Source of the DNA: Chalara sp. BL73
Lineage: Eukaryota; Ascomycota; Leotiomycetes; Helotiales
NCBI GenBank assembly: GCA_918026815.1
Contig: CAKJVC010000037.1
Coordinates: forward strand, 310,001-374,000
DNA length: 64,000 bases
Direction: 5' to 3'
Part shown: positions 26,201-37,139 of the stretch, one piece after another
Layout of the letters: each line of letters starts with the position of its first letter
How positions within the stretch are numbered: the stretch's first letter is position 1
Made by a program: the position numbers and the translations under genes
The notes under the pieces: generated by a model
Database searches by the model: none
Told to the model about the DNA's origin: nothing
Seen by the model: only the letters and a program-made list of their open reading frames with translations

Positions 26201-28520
26201 TAACAACACAAGCTGGGTGGGCAATAGCTGGCGAGTTGATACTTGAATTTCCCTTATCTTTTAGTAATTCATCTACACAGGCGAAATTACGAAGTTAGCT
26301 GACTATCTTTATAATTGAAAGAGGAATCACAAACCCAGGAGGGACCAAGAGCTCCCCAGTGAAGTCATATACTTTGTCGCATCTGCTAGACAATTTCGAA
26401 AGACGGGGTATACCAGCAACTCTCGACCCATGGCATAATGCTGAGCGCCCTGGCCAGTGAACACGAAACCCAACATTGGGGGATTTCGAGATCGAATGGG
26501 TTGGGACACGCCACTGCCATTGGAAAGTTTTTGGACAAGATCAACCCAAGACCCTGCAACCACATAGCTCTTCCAAGGAAAGACTGATCTCCTGCAACTC
26601 AATGTATATGCAGTATCATACATATTTTCATCCCATCTGCTGTTAGCTTTGTCCCGTTGTTTGATCATGAAATCACCCATCTGAGATGCGTTCCGTTTGA
26701 TTCCTCCTTCGTCAAAGGCAGAAATAAAATACAACAGAGGGATATGCGTCTCGATTGCCTTATCATCCGTTATGCTAATATCAGTCTCTGACAGCCCACC
26801 AACGGAAGGCGTGCCAGCATCATCGCTCTCTCCGTTTGTATGAGCGGAGGATGAGAGCGCGCTAACAGAGCCATTAGTCAAGCCGTCATACAATCCTGTT
26901 ACTACAGTCACTAGGCGGTTGATCTCTTCTTGTGTCGGAATTCTCTGGCAAGTATGGTGATTTCCAATGAGGTTTCTGTCCAGCAGATAATGATATGCAT
27001 CGTCCAGAATGCAGTGGGCGTTGGTTCCTCCCACGCCAAATGAGTTAACAGAGACTCGACGAAGACTCAACGGTTCGTTGTTAGGCCATGGAGTATTCTG
27101 TAACGGGATTTTGAGGTTCCACTTGGCCAGGGGGATTCTCGGATTGATCTTTTCGAAATTCTGATTTGGGGGAATGATCCCGTTTTCCAAGACAAAAATG
27201 GCTTTGATAACCGCCGCTACTCCGGAACCACCTTCCAAATGCCCAATATTGGATTTCAGGGCTCCGATGTAAACGGGCTGCTTCCGAGCTGCACCAAAGA
27301 CCTTTGCTATAGCTGAAGCCTCGACGGGATCTCCGGCCGCAGTTCCAGTACCATGGGCCTCAACAAAGGCTGTGTCACGAGGATCTAGCCTAGCATCACG
27401 GTATACCTGTCGGATCAATCGTTCCTGGGCTACGGCGCTGGGTAGAGTTATCCCTGCGGTGCGTCCGTCTTGATTAACACCTGTGTTCCGGATCACTGCC
27501 CGAATCGTATCTCCATCTCTCAGAGCGGAGGACAGACGTTTCACAACAATACTGGCGACTCCTTCGCCTCGAGCGTAGCCATTGGCTCGATGGTCAAAAC
27601 TGAAGCACTTCCCTTCAGCGCTCAGAAAACCGTGATGACTCTCTGCAATGGTGTCGGCAGGATACTCGATAATGTTTACACCACTGATAATTGACTAGAT
27701 CGAATTCAATTATTGTAAGCTTTCCATTCGCTGGTAGTCGGTGATGTGTAGAAATCGGGATGACAAACCATATCGCTTTCTGCACTACGCAAACTTTGCG
27801 CAGCCAGGTGCAATGCTACCATGCTGCTGGAGCATGCTGTGTCAAGTGTCAGACTTGGGCCTTTGAAGTCCCAAAACCAACTGATCCTGTTAGAAATTAT
27901 CGAGTTGGACACCCCCGTGATCTTGTATTTGAGAGGACTCTCGAGGTCGGCATTGAGTACAGCAACGTGGTCATGATTAAATCCAGTAGCGTACACTGAG
28001 GTGTTTGACCCTACAGATTTTTCCATCGGAATGCCGGCTGATCGTTGGCGAGATATGTTAGTGCAAGCTATAACGAGTGAGAGAAGATATGGACGAACCA
28101 TTTTCTAAAGCATGGAATACATTTTCTAGTATCAATCGTTGCTGAGGATCTAACGTCAAGAGCTCGGTCTTTGTCACATTGAAGAAGGTGTAATCAAAGA
28201 ATGCCGGGTCTTCAGACAAGAAGTTGCCTCCCTGAATGTGAAACTATTCTCACGACGTTAATGTCAGCTTTGTTGAGGTGTAAGAATGTCCATATGGACG
28301 GGATACCTACCGTTCCTCCATGTTCCGGGTCTGGATGGTAAAAAGCATCTGCAGTAAATCTCTCTGGTGGGACAGGAGCTGCCGCCTGGCGGGCTCTTAG
28401 GAGGAACTCCCACAGCTTCTCCGAGTCAGAGACTTCTTCGGGACCGCGAATTGCCAGCCCGATGATGGCCAAGGATTCCATCTTGTCGGTAATAGTCTCG
28501 GATGCAGAAATCTCATCCAT
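20260..28520 (-). CDS. Highly reducing type I polyketide synthase, KS-AT-DH-cMT-ER-KR-ACP
   Basis: Six exons (28520-28311, 28231-28099, 28037-27769, 27694-26335, 26272-25107, 25053-20260) join in frame to 2,643 aa. KS: Cys in DTACSSSM near residue 180, then EAHGTGT and SNIGHLEG. AT: GHSSGE near 699. DH: His in LKDHV near 1044 and Asp in HPATMDS near 1246. cMT: SAM motif LEVGAGTGS near 1530, apparently intact. ER: NADPH loop AAAGGVGQAA. KR: GGLGGIGRS near 2269 with the S...Y motif LSSATG...NYAAGN. ACP: GVDSL near 2586. All reductive domains look functional, so an alkyl-rich, C-methylated chain with variable reduction is expected. No TE, R or condensation domain follows the ACP, so release needs a separate enzyme; the FSH1 hydrolase next door fits. 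The start at 28520 precedes the KS by the usual short leader. The protein is expected to be cytosolic. Confidence 0.95.
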
Positions 28521-29031
28521 GGGAATGACAATAATTGGAGATCAACCTAGATTCTGTCTTCTGTTTTTTTCTAAATTAGACTTCTTCTTTGGTGAAGCAG
28601 ATATTTCTTCCGTATTTAAGATTTCCATGGCCGCTTCTAACAGCCGATAACCCGTAACTAACGGCTTCGTTGAGCATAAGTGGCTGCAACTTGTTCTACT
28701 GGGGTTCTGAGTACACAGCATGTGTGAAGATATGCTGAATTCACGTCTAACCTACAAAATCGTTCCTACTTACCCGGGCAGGAAGCACAGCACCTCACTC
28801 ACAATGTACACTATCTGCAGCCGGAGGAGACGAACATAGGAAAAGGAGAAAAGCAAAGAAGCGGTGAGTCCCACGGATGCAAATCACTTTGATCTGCTTC
28901 GATAGTTGTTTTAGGACTCGTAGTATCCATGTACGTGCAGGTATCTCTCATTGGATGACTAAAACTGAAACAAAAATCAAGTATGTGTAGACTAGATCCT
29001 TTGACTGACTTAGATCCGATCGAATAAACTC
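28521..29031. promoter_or_regulatory. PKS promoter interval
   Basis: This is the 511 bp upstream of the PKS start, behind the 3' end of the hydrolase transcribed in the same direction. No open frame of interest was found. I do not recognise a specific activator motif. Confidence 0.35.
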
Positions 29032-30071
29032 TCATGTAGTCTCAGCGATCTTTCGAATGATTCCAGCTATCTTCTTGATCTCCACATTTCCTCTTGGAAA
29101 ATCCTCCCCGAAATGATGAAAATACTCTGTGAGCATGTCTTGGTTGCACAAACTGGTCAAACGAAGCCCGTGGTGTTCATCCTGTTCCTCGGGGCATCTT
29201 ACATGCAGCGTGGGGATCTCGATCAGCGGACCGTCGATTTCGGCACTATACCTCGTAATAGCATGAGTCCCGTCTGTCAAGCACAGGCGGCCGTCTGTGG
29301 TTAGTCTTATTTCCAAACTTTCCAGCTGCTCTTTCATAGCAGAGGGATCATGGTTGTCATATTCGGATAGGGTCTTGCGCACCCGAGTCGCAGAGTCCCG
29401 CAGAAGTAATGCAGATAACTGCTGGATCAATGCTGATGATTGGGCAATGTCCTGGGTGCTCATCTGTAACTTCCACTCTGTGTCCCTGATCGGAATTACC
29501 TTAAGTGGTGTCACTCCATTAATAAATATGGCAAATTGGAAGGGCCGTTCCTCAGCCAGCTTGAACGGATGCTTGAGTGCATCTCGTGCGATAATCTGAG
29601 CAGCAAGCGCAGTCCCTCCTGAGTAGGCAAGAACCCCACCAAAAGGTCCCTCTGCCTCAATCAAGCGTAGCAAATCATCTTCTGCGGTCAGGATAGATTG
29701 CGGTTTTAAAGGGTCGTAATAGCCGTACAATGGAGTACCGGGAAAACTACTAGTATAGAGGGACCAATTGCCTGACAGGTCACTGTCAGTTGTGTACCCT
29801 TCCATGCCACTGTATCACTTACCTTCAGTGTGGGGAACTGTTCCCTGGACATACTCAAACAAAAAGTCGCTCAGCTCGTGTCGGAACGAAGCTGTGGGAC
29901 GAATGTCCGTTAATTAATAAGTATGGTGATCTGATTGGGGAACTATAGGTACCTGTTTGTAGCTGGAAAATCTAAAGTAGTAGTCTGTTAGCCCTCATCT
30001 CTTCTTTAGAAGGCTCTAGGTCATCATACCTCGTTATTAGAGCCCCTTCCATGAAGGCACAGGATCTTCAT
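29032..30071 (-). CDS. FSH1-type serine hydrolase, putative trans-acting PKS thioesterase
   Basis: Four exons (30071-30030, a 19-nt exon 29971-29953, 29891-29823, 29771-29032) give 289 aa. The N-terminus MKILCLHGRGSNNEIFQLQT and the following FRHEL...FVQG-type stretch are diagnostic of the FSH1 alpha/beta-hydrolase family. The nucleophile Ser lies in LAYSGG near residue 103. The acid and His regions lie near the C-terminus (HVRCPEEQDEHHG, YFHHFGED). In fungal HR-PKS clusters such enzymes (LovG in lovastatin is the studied example) release the chain from the ACP or edit it. The gene is immediately upstream of the PKS, on the same strand. The conserved first 43 residues lie on three short exons that simple gene callers would miss; starting at the later ATG at 29805 would remove them. 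Function as a releasing enzyme is inferred from family and position. Confidence 0.85.
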
Positions 30072-30373
30072 GGTTAATATACAATACTTGTAGCTTAGGG
30101 CAGCTTTATTCTGATTGTCACAAAGAAACGAAATGCTGCTTCACCTTACGTTCTTATAGTCGCTACGCCATTTGAATGTATTGCCACGTGTCATGCAGCA
30201 CTCCAGTCGAAGTGCATGCTCTGGATGCTGGATTAGCGTCCCCCTGACCCTCCGCAGTCTGAACTGAAAAGATAGCACCGGAGTTGCGCAGTGGAGAATG
30301 TATAATGCCAGAAAGTTTCTGCGGAGTGGGTTATACTTTAGTTATTCCTTCACCTACTACTACTGTCATTGAG
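30072..30373. promoter_or_regulatory. Divergent promoter between hydrolase and P450
   Basis: The hydrolase (minus) and the P450 (plus) start from opposite ends of this roughly 300-bp interval, so co-regulation is likely. Two upstream in-frame ATGs of the P450 (30284, 30305) lie inside it. No specific binding site is claimed. Confidence 0.4.
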
Positions 30374-31989
30374 ATGGAAGTATTCCTGGGTATTAGTTAC
30401 CTGGTAGGTAGTATCATAGTAACAGTGGCGCTGCTGCTGTGGCAATTATGTCATCTTTATCAACACAAAATGGAACCGCCAGTTGTTCCTTTCTGGATCC
30501 CATATTTCGGTCATGTCTTCGCCTTTTGGGGCAATCCAGGAGAGCTCATGCGATCGGCCAAGTAATCTAAATTCCTCTGGATGGATTTGCAGGGCTGACC
30601 CTATCGATTCGTATAGGAAAAAATACCCAACCACGCCATTTACCTTGGTGATGCTCGGGGCAAGGTTCCATGTCTTCAGCTCCATCGAAGCCACATCAGC
30701 CATCTTCGGTCGGTCGCGAGATTTCCTATTCCCTCCTATCGTAGCATCAATGATGCATAATGGGCTTGCCTTGCCGACCAAAGATACAGCTGTGTACGAG
30801 AGCGACCGCAATTTTCTTCACGCCATCCACAACACCTACGCCCGAAATCTGTCCGGGGAGCCGCTCAGGATAACCATGGGAATCTTCCAAAAGTACTTCT
30901 TAATGCAATTGAATATATTAGTAGAAAACAGGGTCAATGGTAAGAGCGATGTATTTTTCCTCCATGAAACAATGCGGAAACTGGTGTTCATGACATCGTT
31001 GAATACCTTTTTCGGATCTAGAATCCAAGCTGGATATCCAAGTCTATGGAAAGATTTCCAGCTAGTTGATGATACCCTGTATGCGGGGGTTCGCACCAAT
31101 CTCGCATTCCAGCTGCAGCCTCATACGATGAAGGCACGGGATAGGGTACTTCAAGCTTTTGATGCGTGGGTGGATGTTGAGCTGGGCGACTGCTCTAGTC
31201 AAGACCAAATGTGGTCGGAGGAATGGGGAATGAGGCTCAATTGGGAGCGGGAAAAGCTTCACCGACAGCACCACTTTAGCGTTCGGGGCCGGTCGTGTAC
31301 ACATGCATCTTTTCTCTATGTGTACGTGAATCTTTTATTACACCAGCTAATTTGTACCAGAGAAAGCTCACGCTGTGAGGACTAGGGCGACCACCAATGC
31401 CGCACCGTTGATAACCTGGTTTGTGGTCAATCTAATCCAGTCACCCACTCTTCTGCGCAAATTCCGGGAGGAAGCTCAGAGCGCGATAGTAGAGGATGGA
31501 TTGGACTTACGTAGATTACAATCGAGTCTCTGGATCCAGGGGCTGTGGAAAGAAAGCCTCCGGCTGGGCTCGACAAATACATCGGCTCGGGTGCTACTTA
31601 AAGATACTTCCTTGGAGGGTTATATGCTCCGAAAGAATAGTATCATCCTGCTCCCGGTGCAGGTCATGCATTACGATCCGAATGTTTTTGAGAGCCCGAA
31701 CACCTTTGATGCAGAACGATGGATCTCGACGAAGGAGGAGGAGCCCGAGACTCTCCGGCGACAGCAGAAACAGAATGCTAGTCTCCGACCATTTGGAGGA
31801 GGTTCCTCAATTTGCTCCGGTAGGCTGCTGGCAGAACAAGAGGTGCTGCTCATGGCGACTACTTTGCTCACTCGGTTTGACATTTGCATTGAGCCAGACC
31901 AACCGATCTTCCGGCATAACCCGCGGTCCTTGGGGATTATGTCTCCTCTGGAGGATATTCGGGTGAAATTCAAGGCAAGAGGAAAATAG
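30374..31989 (+). CDS. Cytochrome P450 monooxygenase
   Basis: Three exons (30374-30561, 30593-31319, 31363-31989) join in frame to 513 aa. The start at 30374 puts a hydrophobic ER anchor at once (MEVFLGISYLVGSIIVTVAL). ATGs at 30284 and 30305 are in frame and would add up to 30 residues. The I-helix region reads ATTNAAPLITWFV rather than the usual A-G-x-x-T. The ExxR motif is KESLR near residue 368, the PERF-like motif is FDAERW, and the heme loop is FGGGSSICSGR near 450 with the thiolate Cys. The overall look is of the CYP7/CYP8-like fungal group, which often lacks the canonical I-helix acid-alcohol pair. It probably hydroxylates or otherwise oxidises the released polyketide at the ER membrane. 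Intron 1 is only 31 nt, unusually short, so the exon-1 boundary deserves checking. Confidence 0.85.
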
Positions 31990-32485
31990 CTCGATCCAAA
32001 GGGCTTTGCTATAATGCTTTCTAGGCAGGGGTTTCTGTTGTGAGCCACAAACTAGCGGTCTATCCAGTTGGACAGCCGATCCCTGGGTCGTCAGATCATT
32101 GCAATTTCTAAAAAAAATAAAAAATAAAAAATTGTAGTCAATTTGACGTCTTTACTTAATAGCAAATGATTGTGGCATGTCTAGTTACGTTGCTTCTAGA
32201 CCCGCTGTCAAAGCTTGGTTTACATTACTCAACCTCATATAACAGGTTCCTCCTATTCTTCAGAAACCAATGAAATAAATAGTGCTTTCCATATAAGAAG
32301 TAACAAGATCTAATTACTTCCATTTATCAAATTCCCTGCCCATTATATTCGTAGCTGCAGGCTGTAGGAAGATGGTCCAGCGTGCGAGAGTGTACCTCAA
32401 TTCCTCGGCTGTTTTCCTCTCTACATCACATCTCCTGTCTATTCAAGTCTCTGCTGCCCTCCATTCATATCTTCTCTCATTTTAG
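31990..32485. other. Convergent 3' intergenic region
   Basis: This 496-bp gap lies between the convergent 3' ends of the P450 and the membrane protein. It is AT-rich with an A-run near 32,110-32,130. No gene is seen. Confidence 0.4.
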
Positions 32486-33637
32486 TTAAATAGGAGATTC
32501 AAGACCGAAAAGCATGTCGTCGCGCTCCCACATCAATTGAACCGCTGCCCCAGTCGGCGATGCCAGTATTGAGGATATAGCAATTCTAAAAAAGAGGGAT
32601 GGTAAATCTGTCTCCAGTTCTAGGGTAGATCTTGCTCGTAAAAAGAGAGAAACGGACCAGCAAAGCATGGCTAGAGAGCTAACAACAAAGTCCCACTGGA
32701 GCAACCATTTCAGGGCGTCGTCGAGCGAAGAGGCTCTTATTTCCGACAGTGGCCAGGCAAGACCAAAAACATTTACTGGCTTCATCCATTTCGAAAAAAT
32801 GGTTGGGAATAGTGTCGACAGCAGTGACAATAAAACCACAGTCCAGTATGGGACTGCGGCAAGCAGAAACGCAAAGGCGTATATAGATTGATAGACGCTT
32901 CTTTCTTGCGATCCGATTCCATCTTCTTCATTTCCCCCTGAGAGCGTGATGAGAGTTGCAAAGATCACATGGCATACGTATATGTAGATGTGCCACTGCT
33001 GATACCACCCGATGAGGGTTTGTTTTTGCCGAAGATTCAGAACGGCAGGCGAAGGTAAGGCTTGAGCTGCCATTGGGAGTACATATCCCACCATGAAGCT
33101 CCCAACCATGGCCTGGGCATCTACTAAGCTCACCCGGATTGAGTTCGCGGTGGGAGTTGATGCAACGTGCGAAGTGGACAGATGGAATATCAAGTACAGC
33201 GGCGTCATAATGGCATGAGAGTGCTCAAAGATCAAGATGCCAGGGAGCAGAATGCTACTGATTCGTAAGGCTAAGCATGGTTCTGGAAAGGACGACACTC
33301 ACTGTGAAGCCAAGGTTCCTCTACTCCCTGCGCGGACGCTCTCCAGAACAATTAAGAACCAGCCCGACCCAAATGCTCCGAAGAAGCCTACCTCAACGAG
33401 AAATAGGTCAGGTCGGTTACCCGTGACAAAAGGCCAAACGAAGATGATCACATTTTTCAGCCGTATGTCCAAAAAGGCGACGCCTGTCAGGTGTGGTGCC
33501 AAATGGTCCCCGTTAGGAAACACATTCGTCTTTCGAACCGCATCGAAAAAGTCGAACAGGTGGTTCTCAAAAGCAAACAGCAGAATGCTCTTATAGGCCC
33601 ATACAGATAGAGCCAATAGGATGAGATATGCTAACAT
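32486..33637 (-). CDS. Polytopic membrane protein of a fungal secondary-metabolism-associated family, function unknown
   Basis: Two exons (33637-33303, 33257-32486, 45-nt intron) encode 368 aa with roughly seven to eight hydrophobic segments, the first at residues 1-20 (MLAYLILLALSVWAYKSILL). The first exon carries a conserved-looking soluble stretch (FFDAVRKTNVFPNGDH, then FFGAFGSGWFLIVLESVRAG). The second holds acidic/His residues near membrane faces (FEHSHAIMTPLYLIFH, QQWHIYIYVCH). It resembles a family of roughly 350-400-aa integral membrane proteins found in fungal metabolite clusters. Some membrane terpene cyclases of meroterpenoid pathways have a similar general architecture, but I could not establish that relationship and no prenyl pathway is visible. 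It starts 206 bp from the GH65 gene, head to head. Candidates are a membrane cyclase acting on a polyketide polyene, or a transport or tolerance factor. Confidence 0.65.
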
Positions 33638-33843
33638 TGAAGAGGCTGTGTGACTATTCGTTTAATGGGTCGTTCTCCGACCAGAAAATTATACCTCATA
33701 GATTAGTTCCATTAAGGGCTGGAATGTTCTGGACATATGCATGTTTAAATGACATGTCATGAGACAAAAACATATATACTTGTAGTCGGTGGGCAGCTGT
33801 CTTCACAGGAAATCACAAAAACAAAGCTGATACCACTCGCGCC
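33638..33843. promoter_or_regulatory. Compact divergent promoter, membrane protein / GH65
   Basis: Only 206 bp separates the two start codons, which are transcribed apart. Such spacing in a fungal cluster implies a shared regulatory region. I do not identify a specific motif. Confidence 0.45.
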
Positions 33844-36800
33844 ATGACGATCGGAATCACTCACGTTGCGCTGTTGCTGATTCTCTGCATATTGTGCAAC
33901 TATCTGATTCCCACTACATGGCACGCGTCTAAGTCGGACCAATATAATCACCACCAGAGTGATGATGAGGCATGGCTCCTTTGCACGGATAGCTTTGTAC
34001 CTAATCGATATCAAACAGCCCCTCATGTGGCCAATGGATACTTTGGCCAGTCCTTGCCAGCGGAAGGAGCTGGCTACTGGATCCAGCGGGCGGAAAATGG
34101 AACATATGCTAAGAACAGTAAGTGGTGAATTATCCGCTTGAGGCTACATAATGAACCTGGATTATATAGCATGGCCCCTCGACCAACCAAGAGCAACGTT
34201 TGGAACCATTTCTGGGTTCTGGAATCTCCAGCCCAATGTCACCTATGCAGGGAGCCCGGAGAACCTGCGGCGAGGCGGGGAATCAGTCATCGCAGGCATT
34301 CCTAATTGGACTGGGTTGACGATTGCATCAATCTCTGGGGAACGCTACCTTCCAGGAATTCCCCGATCATCAGTTGAACACTATAGCCAATGCTTATCTT
34401 CGCGCGATGGGATAGTCCGCACCAATGTCACATGGAGACCAGCCAAAAATAGTGGGTTTTTTTTTCAACTAAATTACACGGTCCTTGCGCACCGGACAAG
34501 AATTAATCTGGGTCTGGTCCGGTTAGATATCACTGCGAGTGGAGAAACAGAGTTTCAGATTACTGATGTCTTAGATGGTGCTGGCGCTGTGCGATCCGAG
34601 TTTGTGTCGAAAGCGTTCGAGCCATTGGATGCTCTCATCTGGACGAGTGTCAAGCCGCAGGGCATTTGCAATGTCACTGCGTGGGTGGTTTCTGTGGTGG
34701 AATTTGAGAGCACGGACCAGGTCATGCTCCACCAGGCTCGACAGACTCGGATGGATGCGACCAGCACACCAGGGGTTTCACCCAATGCAAGTACGGTGGC
34801 TCAGAGGTGGCGCTTCCGACTGAAATCGGGTAATTCTCTCACCGTCTACAAACATGTCGGGATTGCCTCGTCCGACCACTTTCAGGAACGAACTCATGAG
34901 GTAGCCTTATCCAGTGCTTTGCGGGCCAAGGGAATTCCATGGGAGGCATTGCTTCAAGAGCATATCCAAGCCTGGAAGCAAGCCTGGGAAAGCGCAGATA
35001 TCATTGTCCCTAAGGCCAGAGAGCTGCAGAGAGCCGCCAGGGCATCTCTCTTCTATATCCTGACCAGTTTGCCCGAGAAAAAACACCACTTTGCAAATTC
35101 TATCCACGTCGGAGGTCTATCTAGTGACTCATATGCTGGTCTAGTTTTTTGGGATGCTGAGACCTGGATATACCCAAGTATTCTGGCTCTGCATCCTAGC
35201 TATGTACCCGCAATCAATGACTACCGATCCCGCCTTCTAGGTCAGGCCATTAGGAATGCTCAGTCATATGGGTACTCGGGGTCCTTGTTCCCATGGACAA
35301 GTGGCAGATATGGCAACTGTACTGGAACAGGCCTCTGTAAGGACTACCAGTACCATTTGAACACTGATATCTGCCAGTCGCATTGGCATTTCTTCTTGCA
35401 GACTAGAAATATGACCTGGTTGGTTGAGGTGGGTTGGCCCCTACTTAAGAATGTAGCAGATATGTTTGCAGCATATGTGATGTTGAATACAACCACTGGA
35501 CGCTATGAAACAATCTTACTGAGCGAGCCGGTAGGATCTTGAATAGTTGACTCATGACGACCTAATACTGACGTGGTTAGGATGAGTTTGCTTATAATAA
35601 AGACAATGGTGCTTTCACCAATGTTGGGATTAAAAAGCTCCTGGGCGAGTGGGCTCCGTCTGCTGCACGACTACTCAATATCACCATTCCTTCAAATTGG
35701 ACGGATATCGCAGACTCCATGGAGGTCCCGTACAATTCCAAGGATAATATCACCTTGGCTTTCACTGGAATGGATGGGGAGTGGAAGGTGAAGCAAGCTA
35801 GTACGATCCTTCTTCAGTACCCTCTAGGTTATTGGACCAGCCTGCAGCAGATACGGAATGATATTGCATATGTATGCATAGCCCATGGCATCTTGCCTCT
35901 AAAAAAATTATATGATATCAAGCTCACAGATAAGAGATAGTACTCGGCAGCAAATATTCCCGGGGGGCCTGCAATGACTTGGTCTATATTCTCCATTGTA
36001 GAAGCCCAACACCAACCAGAAGGATGCGCCGCATATACCTACCTTCTTCGTAGCTACGAGCCCTATATACGGGAACCTTTCTATCAATTCAGCGAAATTG
36101 CCATGGACGTTGACCAAGACAATCCAGCATTCCCATTTGGATTGAACCCAGCATTCCCATTTGGATTGAACCCAGCATTCCCTTTTCTGACGGGGGCTGG
36201 GGGCTTTTTACAAACACTCACTCATGGGCTGACAGGGCTGCGGCCGCATTTTGAATTTTTCCACCTTGATCCCATCCTCCCTCCCCAGCTTCAGGATGGT
36301 GTTATTATTAAAGGTCTGAAGTGGCAAGGGTCCAATTTTGACGTCAACATTGGTCCCAAAACTACTATTATCACGAGAAAGATGGTGGGAAAATCATCAA
36401 CGGCAGTGGCGCTAGTCCGGGTTCGTGGGCACACTTATCGCATAGCCCCGGGACAATCCATTTCCGTGGACACGCGAAGACCAGACCGAAGCATTTCTGG
36501 GGAAAATTTGGCCTTGTGTACTAGGGCTGTCTGGTCTGATTCGGACTACTTGCCTCAGAATTACCCCTTGTCCATCGTTGACGGATCGAATTCCACGAGC
36601 TGGCAACCTGTGGCTCCTCAGGCAGCTTCTGTGATTATTGACCTGGGGCAGGACCAAAAGGTCTCGGGTGTGACCTTAATTTGGGGTTTGATTCCGCCTC
36701 GAGAGTTTGACTTAAGTGGACGACGATTCAAAGAGGAGGTTTTCTACGATCTTGTCGTGGATCATGATGTTCAAATCTCCGCCCCCTACAAACCAGAGGA

Positions 36801-36948
36801 GGCCCATCTTGTCCAAATCCGGGAATTGAATGTGACAACCATCCGATTTAGAAACCGACAGTACATAGGATCTATTAAGTTGACTATTAGAGGAACATAT
36901 GGAGACGAGAGGAATGGTGCGACAGTTGCGGAGGTGGTCGTGTTTTGA
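33844..36948 (+). CDS. Secreted glycoside hydrolase family 65 (acid trehalase-like)
   Basis: Four exons (33844-34117, 34170-35530, 35581-35871, 35941-36948) give 977 aa. The N-terminal hydrophobic segment (residues 5-25) is a signal peptide or anchor, and there are many N-x-S/T sequons, so it acts outside the cell, at the wall or in the vacuole. An N-terminal beta-domain with NGYFGQSLPAEG-type start and W-P-L-D-Q-P-R leads to the catalytic barrel: DAETWIYP near 420, FPWTSGRYGNCTGTG, YQYHLNTDI, and the catalytic acid Glu in EPDEF...DNGAFTN near 547. The C-terminus has a discoidin (F5/8C)-like beta-sandwich (SWQPVAPQAASVIIDLG near 861), as in fungal acid trehalases. Odd feature: an in-frame 8-aa repeat, NPAFPFGL, near residues 703-724. 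Family members cleave alpha-glucosides (trehalose, kojibiose-type). Its place in a PKS cluster next to a glycosyltransferase suggests a specialised substrate; this is inference. Confidence 0.88.
36121..36186 (+). repeat. In-frame 24-bp tandem repeat (about 2.7 copies) in GH65 gene
   Basis: Units at 36121-36144 and 36145-36168 differ at one base; a partial third copy follows from 36169. Each codes for NPAFPFGL. The near-identity points to a recent expansion, probably by slippage. Confidence 0.9.
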
Positions 36949-37139
36949 CGACCAATGACTTTGGGTCTACATCACATTAAACTTGCTGTACGCGCTCCTG
37001 TTTATCTTAATGGGCTTATTGTTTCAATTCTTCCTTATTGCCACTGTGTGGCTAGAAGCACTCAGGGAAGATAAAGTCCTACCAGATTTGGCGCAAGTAT
37101 ACACATTGTATTTGTAGTAAAAGAGAGAAAAATATCCTT

